A DNA stretch of 64,000 bases from Elstera cyanobacteriorum (GTDB taxonomy: Bacteria > Pseudomonadota > Alphaproteobacteria > Elsterales > Elsteraceae): positions 128,814-192,813 of the forward strand of contig NZ_NOXS01000035.1 in the NCBI RefSeq assembly GCF_002251735.1, given 5' to 3'. Position 1 is the first letter of the stretch. Every line of letters starts with the position of its first letter. Below the pieces are notes generated by a model. That model was not told the origin of the DNA. It did no database searches and was given only the letters and a program-made list of their open reading frames with translations. This document shows positions 53,795-62,779 of this stretch, piece after piece. Both the position numbers and the translations under genes were made by a program.

Positions 53795-55189
53795 CTAGGG
53801 AATCAAGGGGCTCCACGCCGGGTCAGATGCATCGGTCGGCGTCGTAAGTTCGCGCAAATTGCGGCCCGTGATATCGACGGACACCAAACGCGACGATCCG
53901 CCCCGCCCCTGCGCATCGGTCGGTGACTGGCGGAAGAACATCAACACACGCCCATTGGGAGCCCAGGTAGGCCCTTCATCCAAATAGGATTGTGCCAGAA
54001 TCCGCTCGCCCGTTCCATCAGGACGCATCACCCCAATTTGGAAGTTTCCGCTCTCCTGTTTGGTGAAGGCGATATAGTCGCCCCTGGGAGACCATACAGG
54101 TGTGCTATAACGGCCACGGCCCGGTGATATTTTCTGCACACCCGATCCGTCGGCGTTCATCGTGTAGAGCGCGGTCACCCCACCCCGGTCGGAGTTGAAG
54201 ACGATCTTGGTGCCATCGGGCGAGGCAGAAGGCGAAGTATCGATGCCCGGATGGTCGGTCAGGCGGGTGGCGCGCCGGGTCCGCAGGTCCATCGAGTACA
54301 CGTCGGAGTTGCCGTTTTCGGCAAAGCTCATCAGCACCTTCTGCCCATCGGGCGTAAAGCGCGGCGCGAAGGTCATGCCCTGGAAATTCCCCAGAATTTC
54401 CTGCTGACCCGAATCGATATTGTAGAGATAGACGCGCGGCACATCGTTGACATAGGCCATATAGGTCAGTTCGTTAGCCGTTGGCGAGAAACGCGGCGTA
54501 ATCGCGCGCACCCGCTGTGGGTCGGTCAGCGTGCGATAGTTGAACCCATCCTGGTCCATAATCGCGAGCTGCTTGCGGCGATTATCTGCAGGCCCACTTT
54601 CTGCGACAAAAACAATGCGAGTATCGAAATAGCCATCTTCGGCCGTAATGCGCTTATAGATGGCATCAGAGATTTTATGGGAAAGGCGGCGCACGCTTAA
54701 GGTATCGCTGCCTGCCGATAGCACCATGCCTTCCATCTGCGCTTCGCCAAACACGTCCCACAGGCGGAACTCGGCCCGGACCTGACCGCCTTGAACGGTC
54801 ACCGCGCCCGAAACCAGGGCCTGGGCATTGATCAACCGCCAATCGGCGAAGCGCGGCGCGGTGCCCACCTGATCGGGCGTCTGCACGAAAGCCTTGGGAT
54901 CGAGCGGCTTGAACAGGCCAGAGCGTTCGAGATCATCCGACACGATGCGGGAGATATCAGCCCCCAAGCGCGCATCGCCCGCGAGGTTCATGATCGCAAT
55001 CGGCATCGGCTGCGGGTTGGCATCGGTCAGCACAATGCGCGGCTCATTCTTCGCCGCCTGGGCCAGCGCACTATTGAGAGAGGCGGGCGCTACCACGAAC
55101 AAGGCCGCCGCCAGCGCCATTACCGAAGACCGCAGCAAAATCTGACGCAGCGCCGGGCGCCGCTGGGAAGCAGAGGCTTTCTGTCTCAT
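53795..55189 (-). CDS. tolB: Tol-Pal system translocation protein TolB
   Basis: A 464-residue periplasmic protein. I take the ATG at 55189 ([16 protein letters not shown]), which gives a signal peptide ending ALA near residue 43. The ORF extends to 55285 without a better ribosome-binding site. An N-terminal domain ([31 protein letters not shown]) is followed by a six-bladed beta-propeller with repeats such as [33 protein letters not shown] and [12 protein letters not shown]. TolB binds Pal through the propeller and TolA through its N-terminus. Confidence 0.96.
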   Translation of the reverse strand: MRQKASASQRRPALRQILLRSSVMALAAALFVVAPASLNSALAQAAKNEPRIVLTDANPQPMPIAIMNLAGDARLGADISRIVSDDLERSGLFKPLDPKAFVQTPDQVGTAPRFADWRLINAQALVSGAVTVQGGQVRAEFRLWDVFGEAQMEGMVLSAGSDTLSVRRLSHKISDAIYKRITAEDGYFDTRIVFVAESGPADNRRKQLAIMDQDGFNYRTLTDPQRVRAITPRFSPTANELTYMAYVNDVPRVYLYNIDSGQQEILGNFQGMTFAPRFTPDGQKVLMSFAENGNSDVYSMDLRTRRATRLTDHPGIDTSPSASPDGTKIVFNSDRGGVTALYTMNADGSGVQKISPGRGRYSTPVWSPRGDYIAFTKQESGNFQIGVMRPDGTGERILAQSYLDEGPTWAPNGRVLMFFRQSPTDAQGRGGSSRLVSVDITGRNLRELTTPTDASDPAWSPLIP

Positions 55190-55390
55190 AGGCCCATATC
55201 CTTTGGAAAAACGAAGTATCGGCTTAGTCATCCTGTCTGTCCGCACGTTCCTACCGAAGACCGCCGCCACGGCAAAACCGCACAAACGATTTCATCGAGG
55301 GCGATTGGTAACACAGCACTTCTGCCGGGGATAGACCGCACCACCTGGGAGATGCGGTAAATTGATCACGGCTTTCTGGTCGGATTATGG

Positions 55391-55825
55391 CTAAAAACCC
55401 CACCCGTTGGGTCCGGCCATGAGATCGAAGACAAACTGATAGCCATCTGGCTGATAATCTTGCCGGGCGGGTGCCCGGCAAGCCGGGTCTCGAATAGCGC
55501 CGAGTGCTTTGTCCAAAAATTGCCTGTGCATTGATCCCGGCTTCATCCAAGCAACATCCTTAGGCTCCGCCTCACTAATTTCCCCGTTCTCTCGGACTCG
55601 AATGCGGAAGACAACACGAAGTTCGGCCTCTCGATCCTCGGGAATAACCTTAGCGATGCACTGACGGATTGCCCGCCAAGCGGATTCTCGGTCTTCTGAC
55701 CCCCACAATACGCCGACGCGAGGTTCATATCGCATGGGCCTCTTTGGCTCGCGAGTACATCCCGCCACAAGAGTACAGGCAGCGAGTAAGACGAGGGTGA
55801 AGCTTAACGCATATCCGCGCGTCAC
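55391..55825 (-). CDS. Lipoprotein with TolA C-terminal-like domain, copy 2
   Basis: A 144-residue predicted lipoprotein (signal peptide, lipobox LVAGC, Cys23, Thr at +2). The body (about 48-140) aligns with TolA domain III: AWRAIRQCIAKV, LRVVFRIRVRENGEISEAE, FLDKALGAIRDPACRAPA, YQFVFDLMAG. Both cysteines matching those of the TolA domain (KPCWN and NPACSKL) are retained, as RQC and DPAC. It has no membrane anchor or stalk of its own besides the lipid. It overlaps copy 1 upstream by four bases (ATGA), placing it in the tolA transcription unit. I know no described family for it. Confidence 0.75.
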   Translation of the reverse strand: MTRGYALSFTLVLLAACTLVAGCTREPKRPMRYEPRVGVLWGSEDRESAWRAIRQCIAKVIPEDREAELRVVFRIRVRENGEISEAEPKDVAWMKPGSMHRQFLDKALGAIRDPACRAPARQDYQPDGYQFVFDLMAGPNGWGF

Positions 55826-56238
55826 TTGCCCACCGCCGGGTCAAACTGGACGACGAATGACGGAGACTTCAGCCCATCAACGGGAAGTTTGTTGCAAGCC
55901 GGGTTCATGAATGCCCGCAAAGCCGCCGTGGCAGCCGCGCGCATTTCGGGAGATTTGGTCGCTTGAGATGGGTCTACCAACTCAGCGCCCTTAACCCGGC
56001 CATCAGCGGCAACGAAGACTCTCACCTCGATGGGATCGGTCGCCGCCCTCGGATCAACGTTCCAACAGGGCTTAAGCGCCTGTGCAATTCCGTCAAATCG
56101 TCCCGTCTTGTACTGAGAAGGTGGGGTTGCCGATGCTTCAGGTGCCCTTGCAACAGGGGGTGTGGGGCTAGAGCAGGCGGACAGCCCAAGTGCCAGAACG
56201 ACCAACGGCCAGCCACCCGCGCGCCACCCGTCCATCAT
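55822..56238 (-). CDS. Lipoprotein with TolA C-terminal-like domain, copy 1
   Basis: A 138-residue predicted lipoprotein (lipobox LGLSAC, Cys22, Ser at +2). Its domain (about 48-136) is plainly homologous to the end of TolA encoded next to it: ALKPCWNVDP against AIKPCWNFDS, IEVRVFVAADGRVKGAEL against VEIRVFLNPDSSIRGAEL, ALRAFMNPACNKLP against ALRAVRNPACSKLP, and both end with FDP. The start overlaps the tolA stop (TAATG), with 56235 as an alternative start. It probably arose by in-place duplication of tolA's 3' part with gain of a lipoprotein signal. It could compete with or assist TolA at TolB or Pal. Confidence 0.82.
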   Translation of the reverse strand: MMDGWRAGGWPLVVLALGLSACSSPTPPVARAPEASATPPSQYKTGRFDGIAQALKPCWNVDPRAATDPIEVRVFVAADGRVKGAELVDPSQATKSPEMRAAATAALRAFMNPACNKLPVDGLKSPSFVVQFDPAVGK

Positions 56239-57347
56239 TAAGTGTAATCCTTGGGGTCAAAAACGACGATCATGCTGTCGTAAGACGACGGAGGAATAGG
56301 CAGCTTGCTACAGGCAGGGTTACGCACCGCCCGCAGCGCTGTGAGTGCAGCGCGCTCGTGCTGCGGCGAGAGCCGCGCGAATGACGGATCCTTGAGTTCG
56401 GCCCCTCGGATCGAACTGTCCGGATTTAAAAAGACCCTGATTTCAACCGCCATATTCTTCGCATTCGCCATCCCGGAGTCGAAGTTCCAGCACGGTTTGA
56501 TCGCCTGCCGAATGCCATCCTCCTCCGACCGCGATAGCGGACGGTTGGGGTCGGAAGGACCAACCGAGCGTGGCGCCGGGTTGCCCGCCGAGGCGGTTTG
56601 CGTCGGGCGCTGGGGGGCCGCCGGGGCCGTGGGCTTTTGCGGCGTGGTCTGGGCGAACTGCTTTGCGAGATCATCCCAGGCATCCGACTTTTTCTCGGGC
56701 GGCTTGGTATCCGTCTTCGGCGCCGTTTTCGGGTTCTCCTTCGGAGCCCCCAAAAGCTTTGCCATGTCCTCGGCGAAGGTGTCCTTCTTCGGCGGTTCCG
56801 GCTTTTTGGCCTCTTCCTTCTTCGGTTCCGGCTTTGGCTCCGGTTTGGGTTCGGGCTTAGGCTCGGGTTTCGGCTCCGGCTTTTTCGGCTCGGGCTTGGG
56901 TTCCGGCTTGGGTTCTGGTTTCGGCTCGGGCTTAGGCTCCGGTTTGGGTTCCGGCTTTGGCTCAGGCGGCTTCGGCGGCGGTGGGGGTTTCACCGGCTCG
57001 GGCTTAGGTTCGGGCGGTTTCGGCGGCAGCGGCACCGGCTCCGGCGGCTTGGGCGCGGGAGGAGGCGGCGGCGGCGGGGGGGGCGGAACGACGGGTTCCG
57101 GCTTTGGCGGTTGCGGCGCAGGCTCCGGCGCCGGATCGGGCGCAGGGTTTGGCTGCGGCTCTTTCACCGGCGCGGGCGTCGGGTTATTCGGCGCGGCATT
57201 CGGGGTGGTGGAGATGGTCAGCACCTCCACCTCGATGATCGGCTTCACCTCCAGCGGCGGCGGCGCCACTTGGGGCAGGCCGAAGACCACGAGGATCAGG
57301 ATCAGCCCGTGCAAAACCGCCGCTAGAATATACGACTGCCGCAGCAT
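56238..57347 (-). CDS. tolA: TolA inner-membrane energy transducer
   Basis: A 369-residue protein with one N-terminal membrane helix (residues 5-24, SYILAAVLHGLILILVVFGL). A long Pro/Lys/Glu stalk (about 30-190) includes perfect Lys-Pro-Glu-Pro repeats at 127-176, a second spacer follows, and the C-terminal TonB-like domain spans about 275-369 (IKPCWNFDSGMANAK, RVFLNPDSSIRGAEL, RNPACSKLP). TolA couples the TolQR proton motor to TolB-Pal. The polyproline-like stalk replaces the Ala-rich helix of E. coli TolA, as is common in alphaproteobacteria. Confidence 0.94.
   Translation of the reverse strand: MLRQSYILAAVLHGLILILVVFGLPQVAPPPLEVKPIIEVEVLTISTTPNAAPNNPTPAPVKEPQPNPAPDPAPEPAPQPPKPEPVVPPPPPPPPPPAPKPPEPVPLPPKPPEPKPEPVKPPPPPKPPEPKPEPKPEPKPEPKPEPKPEPKPEPKKPEPKPEPKPEPKPEPKPEPKKEEAKKPEPPKKDTFAEDMAKLLGAPKENPKTAPKTDTKPPEKKSDAWDDLAKQFAQTTPQKPTAPAAPQRPTQTASAGNPAPRSVGPSDPNRPLSRSEEDGIRQAIKPCWNFDSGMANAKNMAVEIRVFLNPDSSIRGAELKDPSFARLSPQHERAALTALRAVRNPACSKLPIPPSSYDSMIVVFDPKDYT
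56820..56969 (-). repeat. In-frame KPEP repeat in tolA
   Basis: A 12-base period encodes Lys-Pro-Glu-Pro about a dozen times in the TolA stalk (residues 127-176), interrupted once by an extra Lys. It is a coding tandem repeat and its copy number may vary between strains. Confidence 0.85.
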
Positions 57348-57367
57348 GATCGGCTCGCTATCCCCCT

Positions 57368-57835
57368 TTAGCCGCCGCGCTTCGGCGCGGGCTTGCCGCC
57401 CGTCGGCACTTCGGCAATCAAGGACACTTTCGAAAAGCCCGCCGAGGCCACCAGCCCCATCACTTCCATCACCCGGCCATAGGGAATGCCCTTATCGCCG
57501 CGTACATAGATGGGGGTATCGGGCTTATTTGCCGTAATCGCTTGCAGGCGCGGCGCCAGCTCCGCTTCCTGCACTTCCATTTCCTGAATGAAGATTTGCC
57601 CCTGCGCGGTCACGCTGATCGTTAGCGGTTCCACCCGTTCATTCAGGCTGGCGGCATTGGTTTTCGGCAGATCGACCGGCACGCCCACGGTCAGCAGCGG
57701 CGCGGCCACCATGAAAACGATGAGCAGCACCAACATCACATCGACCAGCGGCGTGACGTTGATATCCGCCATCGGCACATGGGAGCGGCGCCCGCCGCGC
57801 TTGCGCCCGCCGCCGGTATTGAGCGAAGCGCCCAT
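57368..57835 (-). CDS. tolR: TolR proton-channel subunit
   Basis: A 155-residue ExbD/TolR protein. A short N-terminus is followed by MADINVTPLVDVMLVLLIVFMVAAP, where the membrane-embedded Asp of LVDVMLVLLIVFM carries protons. The periplasmic domain contains PLTISVTAQGQIFIQ and YVRGDKGIPYGRVMEVM. It works with TolQ to energise TolA. The start overlaps the tolQ stop by one base (TAATG). Confidence 0.95.
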   Translation of the reverse strand: MGASLNTGGGRKRGGRRSHVPMADINVTPLVDVMLVLLIVFMVAAPLLTVGVPVDLPKTNAASLNERVEPLTISVTAQGQIFIQEMEVQEAELAPRLQAITANKPDTPIYVRGDKGIPYGRVMEVMGLVASAGFSKVSLIAEVPTGGKPAPKRGG

Positions 57836-58551
57836 TACTCGCCCGCCTCGCGCGCATCCATCTGACGCGACAGGATGGCGCCAAACTCGGCAGAGAAATT
57901 ATCCAGCCGGTTGGCATAGCGCGCCAAATCGCCGGAAATCTTATTATAGGCCAGCACGGCGGGAATAGCGGCGACCAGACCGATGGCGGTCGCGAACAGC
58001 GCTTCGGCAATCCCCGGCGCGACAACGGCCAGATTGGTATTCTTGGAGGACGCGATGGCGGAGAAGGAGTTCATAATCCCCCACACCGTCCCAAACAGCC
58101 CGACGAACGGCCCGACCGAACCGACCGAGGCGAGGAAGGGGGTGAATTTCTCCAGCCGCTCCATCTCGCGCCCAATGGTCACGCTCATCACCCGTTCGAT
58201 ACGCTGCTGTAAGCTGCCGGTGGCAAGCCCCAGCCCGCGCTGGGCCGAGCGGCGCCACTCGCGCATCGCGGCGGCAAACACGGCGGACATCGGGTCGATG
58301 GGCCGGTTGCCGATACGGTCGAAGAGTTCATCCAGGCTACCGCCCGACCAAAAGGCTTCTTCGAACTGATCGGCCTGCACCGTCAGGCGGCGCAGACGAA
58401 CGAGCTTGTCCACGATGATCGCCCAGCTCCAGATGCTGGCGAAGATCAGCGAGAGCATGACCAGCTTAACAACCCAATCGGCCTGTAGAAACAGGCCGAT
58501 CATCGACAAGTCATGCGCCGGTTCCAGCGCGGCAATCCCATCGCCTTGCAT
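57835..58551 (-). CDS. tolQ: TolQ proton-channel subunit
   Basis: A 238-residue inner-membrane protein of the MotA/TolQ/ExbB family with three helices (about 22-45, 138-160, 172-195). The conserved channel region reads FLASVGSVGPFVGLFGTVWGIMNSF and GIAEALFATAIGLVAAIPAVLAYN (cores GPFVGLFGTVWGIM and EALFATAIGLVAAIPAV). It forms the pentameric ring around TolR. It follows ybgC by nine bases. Confidence 0.96.
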   Translation of the reverse strand: MQGDGIAALEPAHDLSMIGLFLQADWVVKLVMLSLIFASIWSWAIIVDKLVRLRRLTVQADQFEEAFWSGGSLDELFDRIGNRPIDPMSAVFAAAMREWRRSAQRGLGLATGSLQQRIERVMSVTIGREMERLEKFTPFLASVGSVGPFVGLFGTVWGIMNSFSAIASSKNTNLAVVAPGIAEALFATAIGLVAAIPAVLAYNKISGDLARYANRLDNFSAEFGAILSRQMDAREAGE

Positions 58552-58560
58552 CGTTTTTCC

Positions 58561-59046
58561 TCACTTCCCCTCAGGTCGGGTCGCGTCATAGGGTGCGCAG
58601 GCATCCCGTACCCTGTCCGGCACCCGTTGCGGGCTGAACTGCGGGTCCACGCAGACTAAACGCACCAAAATTGTGACCAAATGACGGCTATCTGTGTGCT
58701 CCCAGCGCCACACTTGCTGTTCAATTTCCAAACTGGCGCCGCCGAAGCGGGTAACGCGGCTGCGCACCTCCAGCGCATCATCCAATCGGGCCGGGGCGCG
58801 ATAGTCGATTTCCGCCGAGCGCACAACGAACAGCGTACCATCCTCGTCATACAGTTTTTGTGGCACAATTCCCACAGCGCGCAGCATCTCGGTACGGGCG
58901 CGTTCGGCGAAATTGAGATAATTGGCGTGATAGACGACGCCGCCCGCGTCGGTATCGGCATAGATCACGCGCAGTGGCAGCCGGTGCCAGCCGTCGCGGA
59001 CCTCCCCCATCGTCGGCGGCAGCGGGGCGAAAACGGGGGCGGTCAT
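58561..59046 (-). CDS. ybgC: Acyl-CoA thioesterase YbgC
   Basis: A 161-residue hotdog-fold thioesterase of the tol-pal cluster. The catalytic region [23 protein letters not shown] (core [16 protein letters not shown]) holds the active-site Asp. It hydrolyses acyl-CoA or acyl-ACP and is associated with phospholipid metabolism at the membrane, though its tie to Tol-Pal is not well understood. Its start overlaps the ruvB stop (ATGA). Confidence 0.95.
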   Translation of the reverse strand: MTAPVFAPLPPTMGEVRDGWHRLPLRVIYADTDAGGVVYHANYLNFAERARTEMLRAVGIVPQKLYDEDGTLFVVRSAEIDYRAPARLDDALEVRSRVTRFGGASLEIEQQVWRWEHTDSRHLVTILVRLVCVDPQFSPQRVPDRVRDACAPYDATRPEGK

Positions 59047-60092
59047 TCGGGGTCGTCTCCCAGCATATCCAATTGTTTTTGCAAGTCGCGCGGCGGGGTG
59101 CGGCCCAGCAGCTTCCAGCCGTTCGGCGCCAGCATGCGCCCGCGCGGGGTGCGCTGAATAAGGCCGAGCTGCATCAAATACGGCTCGATCACTTCTTCAA
59201 TGGTATCGCGCGATTCGGACAGGGCCGCCGCCAGGGTTTCCGCCCCGACCGGCCCGCCTTCATATGTATCGGCGATGCAGGCCAGATAGCGCCGGTCCAT
59301 CGCATCGAGGCCCATCGGATCGACGTCCAGCCGCGATAGGGCCGCATCCGCCGCCTGCCGGGTGATCGAATCGACGCCCGCGACTGCGGCGAAATCCCGC
59401 ACCCGGCGCAAGAGCCGCCCGGCGATGCGCGGGGTGCCGCGCGAGCGTTTGGCGATCTCAAACGCCCCTTCTTCGGTCAGCGGCATACCGAGCAGCCGCC
59501 CGCCGCGCGCAACGATGGCGGTCAATTCCTCCGGCGAATAAAATTGCAGCCGCAAGGGAATACCGAAGCGCTCGCGCAACGGCGTCGTCAGCAGGCCGGA
59601 GCGCGTCGTTGCCCCCACGAGGGTGAAGCGCGGCAGGTCGATGCGGATGGAGCGCGCCGCCGGGCCTTCGCCGATGATCAGATCGAGCTGGAAATCCTCC
59701 ATCGCCGGATACAGGATTTCTTCCACGGCTGGGGACAGCCGGTGGATTTCGTCGATAAACAACACGTCATTGGCTTGCAGATTGGTCAGCAGCGCCGCCA
59801 AATCCCCCGCCTTGGCGATAACCGGGCCGGAGGTGGCGCGAAAGCCGACGTTGAGTTCCTTCGCCACAATCTGCGCCAGGGTCGTCTTGCCAAGACCTGG
59901 GGGGCCGAACAGCAGCACGTGATCGAGCGCCTCCCCGCGCCCGCGCGCCGCTTCGACGAAGACCTGCAAATTCTCGCACACCGCCCGCTGGCCAACGAAA
60001 TCCTGCAAGCGCGCCGGGCGTAACGCCGCCTCCCCGCCTTCGGCAACCGAAGGGTCCAGCAGCGGGCGGCGCGGCTCCTGCATCTCGCTCAT
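59043..60092 (-). CDS. ruvB: Holliday junction branch-migration ATPase RuvB
   Basis: A 349-residue AAA+ helicase motor. Walker A is [18 protein letters not shown], Walker [12 protein letters not shown], sensor [18 protein letters not shown], and a C-terminal winged helix ends in [17 protein letters not shown]. The opening [12 protein letters not shown] is canonical. It overlaps ruvA upstream and ybgC downstream by four bases each. Confidence 0.97.
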   Translation of the reverse strand: MSEMQEPRRPLLDPSVAEGGEAALRPARLQDFVGQRAVCENLQVFVEAARGRGEALDHVLLFGPPGLGKTTLAQIVAKELNVGFRATSGPVIAKAGDLAALLTNLQANDVLFIDEIHRLSPAVEEILYPAMEDFQLDLIIGEGPAARSIRIDLPRFTLVGATTRSGLLTTPLRERFGIPLRLQFYSPEELTAIVARGGRLLGMPLTEEGAFEIAKRSRGTPRIAGRLLRRVRDFAAVAGVDSITRQAADAALSRLDVDPMGLDAMDRRYLACIADTYEGGPVGAETLAAALSESRDTIEEVIEPYLMQLGLIQRTPRGRMLAPNGWKLLGRTPPRDLQKQLDMLGDDPE

Positions 60093-60718
60093 GCCGGGCT
60101 AAGATCCTTGAGACCGGCGCGGATCAGATCGGCCAAGGTCGGTTCCCATCCTTCTGCCCGTGCCGCTTTTGCGAGTTTGACGACCGAGGCAAAGGCTTCG
60201 GAGCGGCCATAGCCGAGATTGACCAGCGCCGAAACTGCTTCGGCCTCCACCGCCCCGCCGACTTCGACGGGGGTTGCCGAGGTTGGGGCCTGGGTCCGCG
60301 CCATCGCGCCCAAGGCGAGGCCTGCCACCTTGTCCTTGAGTTCCGTCAGCAGTCGCGCCGCCAGCTTCGGCCCCACGCCATCAGCGCGCGCCAGGGCGGC
60401 CTTATCGCCGGAGGCAATCGCCTGCACCAGATGATCGGGGGGCAGAACCGTCAGCAGCGCCAACGCCACCCGCCCGCCGACACCCTGCACGGTTTGCAGC
60501 AGCCGGAACCAGTCGCGCTCCGACGTATCGCGGAAGCCATACAGCAGGAAAGCATCCTCCCGCACCACGGTTTCGATGTGCAGCATGGTCGGCTGGTTCA
60601 TCTGCAAGGCGCCGAGCGTGCGGCCCGAGGCGGAAACCAGATAGCCGACGCCCTGCACGTCAATGACGGCATAACCCGCGCCAATATCGCGCACGATGCC
60701 ATTGAGCCAGGCGATCAT
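60089..60718 (-). CDS. ruvA: Holliday junction DNA-binding subunit RuvA
   Basis: A 209-residue protein starting [21 protein letters not shown]. The helix-hairpin-helix region carries [19 protein letters not shown] and [18 protein letters not shown], and domain III ends the protein ([20 protein letters not shown]). It binds four-way junctions and loads RuvB. The frame is open to 60817, but the start at 60718 is fixed by family N-terminus and the ATGA overlap with ruvC. Confidence 0.97.
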   Translation of the reverse strand: MIAWLNGIVRDIGAGYAVIDVQGVGYLVSASGRTLGALQMNQPTMLHIETVVREDAFLLYGFRDTSERDWFRLLQTVQGVGGRVALALLTVLPPDHLVQAIASGDKAALARADGVGPKLAARLLTELKDKVAGLALGAMARTQAPTSATPVEVGGAVEAEAVSALVNLGYGRSEAFASVVKLAKAARAEGWEPTLADLIRAGLKDLSPA

Positions 60719-61260
60719 CGGCTTCTCACCAGCAGAGCAAGATCGATACCGCCCACCTTGCTTTTTGTTTGCGCGCCTTCGACACGACGCGCCGTTTGCG
60801 CATGATGGGCGTGGCAAATGGCGACGGCCAGAGCATCCGCCGCATCCGCGCCGGGCAGGGCCAGACCGGGCAGCAGTTTGCCGATGACGAACATCACCTG
60901 CTCCTTATCCGCCGCGCCCGCGCCGACCACCGATTTCTTCACCGATTTCGCCGCATATTCGGCGACGCTCAGCCCCGCCCGCGCCGGAACTAGCAGCGAG
61001 ACCGCCCGCGCCTGACCGAGCTTGAGGGTGGAGGCGGCATTAGTATTCACAAAGGTCTCTTCCACCGCCGCGCACTCGGGCTGGTAGGTGGCCAGCACCT
61101 TTTCCAGCCCGTCATAGAGTTGCGCCAGCCGCTCCGACAGGGGGGCTTTCGCGTCCGAGGTGATGGTCCCGCAGGCGATGCCGCGCAGGCGAGTGCCCTC
61201 GGCCTCGATCACGCCCCAGCCGGTGCGCTGCAATCCGGGATCGAGGCCCAGAACCCGCAT
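60715..61260 (-). CDS. ruvC: Holliday junction resolvase RuvC
   Basis: A 181-residue dimeric endonuclease that cuts junctions held by RuvAB. The catalytic acids are visible: Asp7 in [14 protein letters not shown], the glutamate in [20 protein letters not shown], and the aspartates in [16 protein letters not shown]. Length is slightly above E. coli RuvC. It lies four bases downstream of the yebC-like gene. Confidence 0.97.
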   Translation of the reverse strand: MRVLGLDPGLQRTGWGVIEAEGTRLRGIACGTITSDAKAPLSERLAQLYDGLEKVLATYQPECAAVEETFVNTNAASTLKLGQARAVSLLVPARAGLSVAEYAAKSVKKSVVGAGAADKEQVMFVIGKLLPGLALPGADAADALAVAICHAHHAQTARRVEGAQTKSKVGGIDLALLVRSR

Positions 61261-61264
61261 CGGA

Positions 61265-62014
61265 TTAGCCCGCCAGCTTGGCGAGCTGATCCTCGGTCAC
61301 ATCGTAATTGGCATAGACCGTTTGCACGTCGTCGTTATCGTCCAACGTGTCGATCAGCTTGAACAGCTTTTCAGCGACTTCATCCGTCACCGGGGTCAGC
61401 GTCTGCGGCGACCAGATCAGCTTGGCCGATTCCGGCGCGCCGAAGGCGGCTTCCAGCCCTTCGCGCACCGCCGCCAAATCGTCCGGCGCGCAGGTGATGG
61501 CATGGGCTTCGTCGGTGCTTTCGACATTATCGGCCCCGGCGTTCAGCGCCGCTTCGAACACGGCATCGGCCGAACCGACCGAGGCCGGGTAGCGGATTTC
61601 GCCCACGCGGTCGAACATGAAGCTGACCGACCCGGTTTCCCCCAGCGCCCCGCCCGCCTTGGTGAAGGCCGAGCGCACTTCGGACGCGGTACGGTTACGG
61701 TTGTCGGTCATCGCTTCGACGATGACGGCGATGCCACCCGGACCATAGCCTTCGTAGCGCACTTCATCGAAATTGGTATCGTCGCCGCCGCCCTGGCCGC
61801 GCTTGATCGCCCGGTCGATGGTATCTTTCGGCATATTGGCGATTTTCGCTGCCGAGATCGCCGCGCGCAGGCGCGGGTTCATCGACGGGTCCGCCGCGCC
61901 GGTCTTGGCCGAAACGGTGAGTTCCCGGATCAGCTTGGTGAAAATCTTCCCGCGCTTGGCGTCCTGCGCGCCCTTGCGGTGCATGATGTTCTTAAATTGG
62001 GAATGGCCAGCCAT
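61265..62014 (-). CDS. YebC/PmpR family DNA-binding or translation-associated protein
   Basis: A 249-residue protein starting [21 protein letters not shown], a family signature, with [29 protein letters not shown] following (core [18 protein letters not shown]) and [23 protein letters not shown] (core [17 protein letters not shown]). YebC-type proteins act as transcription regulators in some species and help ribosomes through polyproline stretches in others. It is the first gene of the yebC-ruvCAB-ybgC-tol run. Confidence 0.95.
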   Translation of the reverse strand: MAGHSQFKNIMHRKGAQDAKRGKIFTKLIRELTVSAKTGAADPSMNPRLRAAISAAKIANMPKDTIDRAIKRGQGGGDDTNFDEVRYEGYGPGGIAVIVEAMTDNRNRTASEVRSAFTKAGGALGETGSVSFMFDRVGEIRYPASVGSADAVFEAALNAGADNVESTDEAHAITCAPDDLAAVREGLEAAFGAPESAKLIWSPQTLTPVTDEVAEKLFKLIDTLDDNDDVQTVYANYDVTEDQLAKLAG

Positions 62015-62136
62015 AGGTCCGCTACTCTGATTTAAACCGAATGGTAATACAGTGAGATTGGCGCGACCCTAGAACATTCCGGCGCCAAAGGGAATCGTGG
62101 AAAAACGATGGATTCGGGAAAAAGGCGGAAAAGCCA

Positions 62137-62180
62137 TTGCCCGTCAGTGACAAATCCATAATGATATTAAAACATGATAT
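62137..62180 (+). promoter_or_regulatory. hicAB promoter/operator region
   Basis: A weak -35 TTGCCC (62137-62142) and -10-like TAATGA (62159-62164) lie 16 bases apart. The exact direct repeat ATGATAT occurs at 62161-62167 and 62174-62180, 13 bases start to start, with a GATATC palindrome at the second copy. These repeats are natural candidates for HicB autorepressor binding. Confidence 0.4.
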
Positions 62181-62201
62181 CGAAAAGAGTGCCGAGTGCT
62201 T

Positions 62202-62453
62202 ATGGGCAAGCAAGATCAGACGCTCAGTGCAATCTTCGAAACGCCAACTCGGTCAGATATCCGTTGGAGCGACATTGTTTCCCTGCTGCGCGCAGTAGGG
62301 GCCGATATCAGCGAGGGCCGAGGGTCACGTGTGCGGGTGGTTCTGAATGGCCAAAAAGCCGTTTTTCACCGCCCCCATCCCGGAGATCAAACAGGCAAAC
62401 CAACCGTGCGAGATGTCAAAGATTTCCTGATCGAGGCTGGAATAGAACCATGA
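62202..62453 (+). CDS. hicA: HicA-type toxin (mRNA interferase)
   Basis: An 83-residue double-stranded-RNA-binding-fold protein. IRWSDIVSLLRAVGADISEGRGSRVRVVLNG (core DIVSLLRAVGADISEGRGSR) and the catalytic histidine in KAVFHRPHPGD match HicA, with [14 protein letters not shown] closing the domain. The ATG at 62202 is preferred to the GTG six bases earlier. Its stop overlaps the hicB start (ATGA). It is expected to cleave mRNA when freed from HicB. Confidence 0.88.
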   Translation: MGKQDQTLSAIFETPTRSDIRWSDIVSLLRAVGADISEGRGSRVRVVLNGQKAVFHRPHPGDQTGKPTVRDVKDFLIEAGIEP

Positions 62454-62779
62454 ACTCACTCGAACATAACGGATATATTGCTACTGTCGAGCTTGATGCA
62501 GACAGTGAGTATCTGCACGGGCGGGTTATCAATACCCGCGACGTCCTGACGTTCGAAGGGCGAACTGTTGCCGAGTTAAAGGCGGCTTTTGCCGATACGA
62601 TCGCCGATTACCTAGAATGGTGCCAGGAACGCGGTGAAGAACCGGAAAAACCCTATTCCGGTCGACTGCTACTCAGGCTCCGCCCGGAGGTTCACAGTCA
62701 TCTCGCAGCGGCGGCGGCCCGGGCGGGAAAGAGCCTCAACAGTTTCGTTGCCGAGGCTTTAGAGAAAGTGGCGTTCTAG
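62450..62779 (+). CDS. hicB: HicB-type antitoxin
   Basis: A 109-residue antitoxin. The N-terminal partial RNase-H-like fold includes [20 protein letters not shown] and [17 protein letters not shown]. The C-terminal ribbon-helix-helix DNA-binding part is [33 protein letters not shown] (core [26 protein letters not shown]). It neutralises HicA and should repress the operon. Its last four bases overlap the end of the convergent pgi gene. Confidence 0.92.
   Translation: MNSLEHNGYIATVELDADSEYLHGRVINTRDVLTFEGRTVAELKAAFADTIADYLEWCQERGEEPEKPYSGRLLLRLRPEVHSHLAAAAARAGKSLNSFVAEALEKVAF

Noticed and set aside
56820-56969. Tandem repeat as a possible CRISPR array
   Set aside because: The period is 12 bases with no spacers and lies in frame within tolA.
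56305-57537. Long plus-strand Gly/Ser-rich reading frames opposite tolA
   Set aside because: They are the antisense image of the TolA Pro-Lys-Glu stalk; the low-complexity Gly pattern follows from the KPEP codons, and tolA itself is unambiguous.
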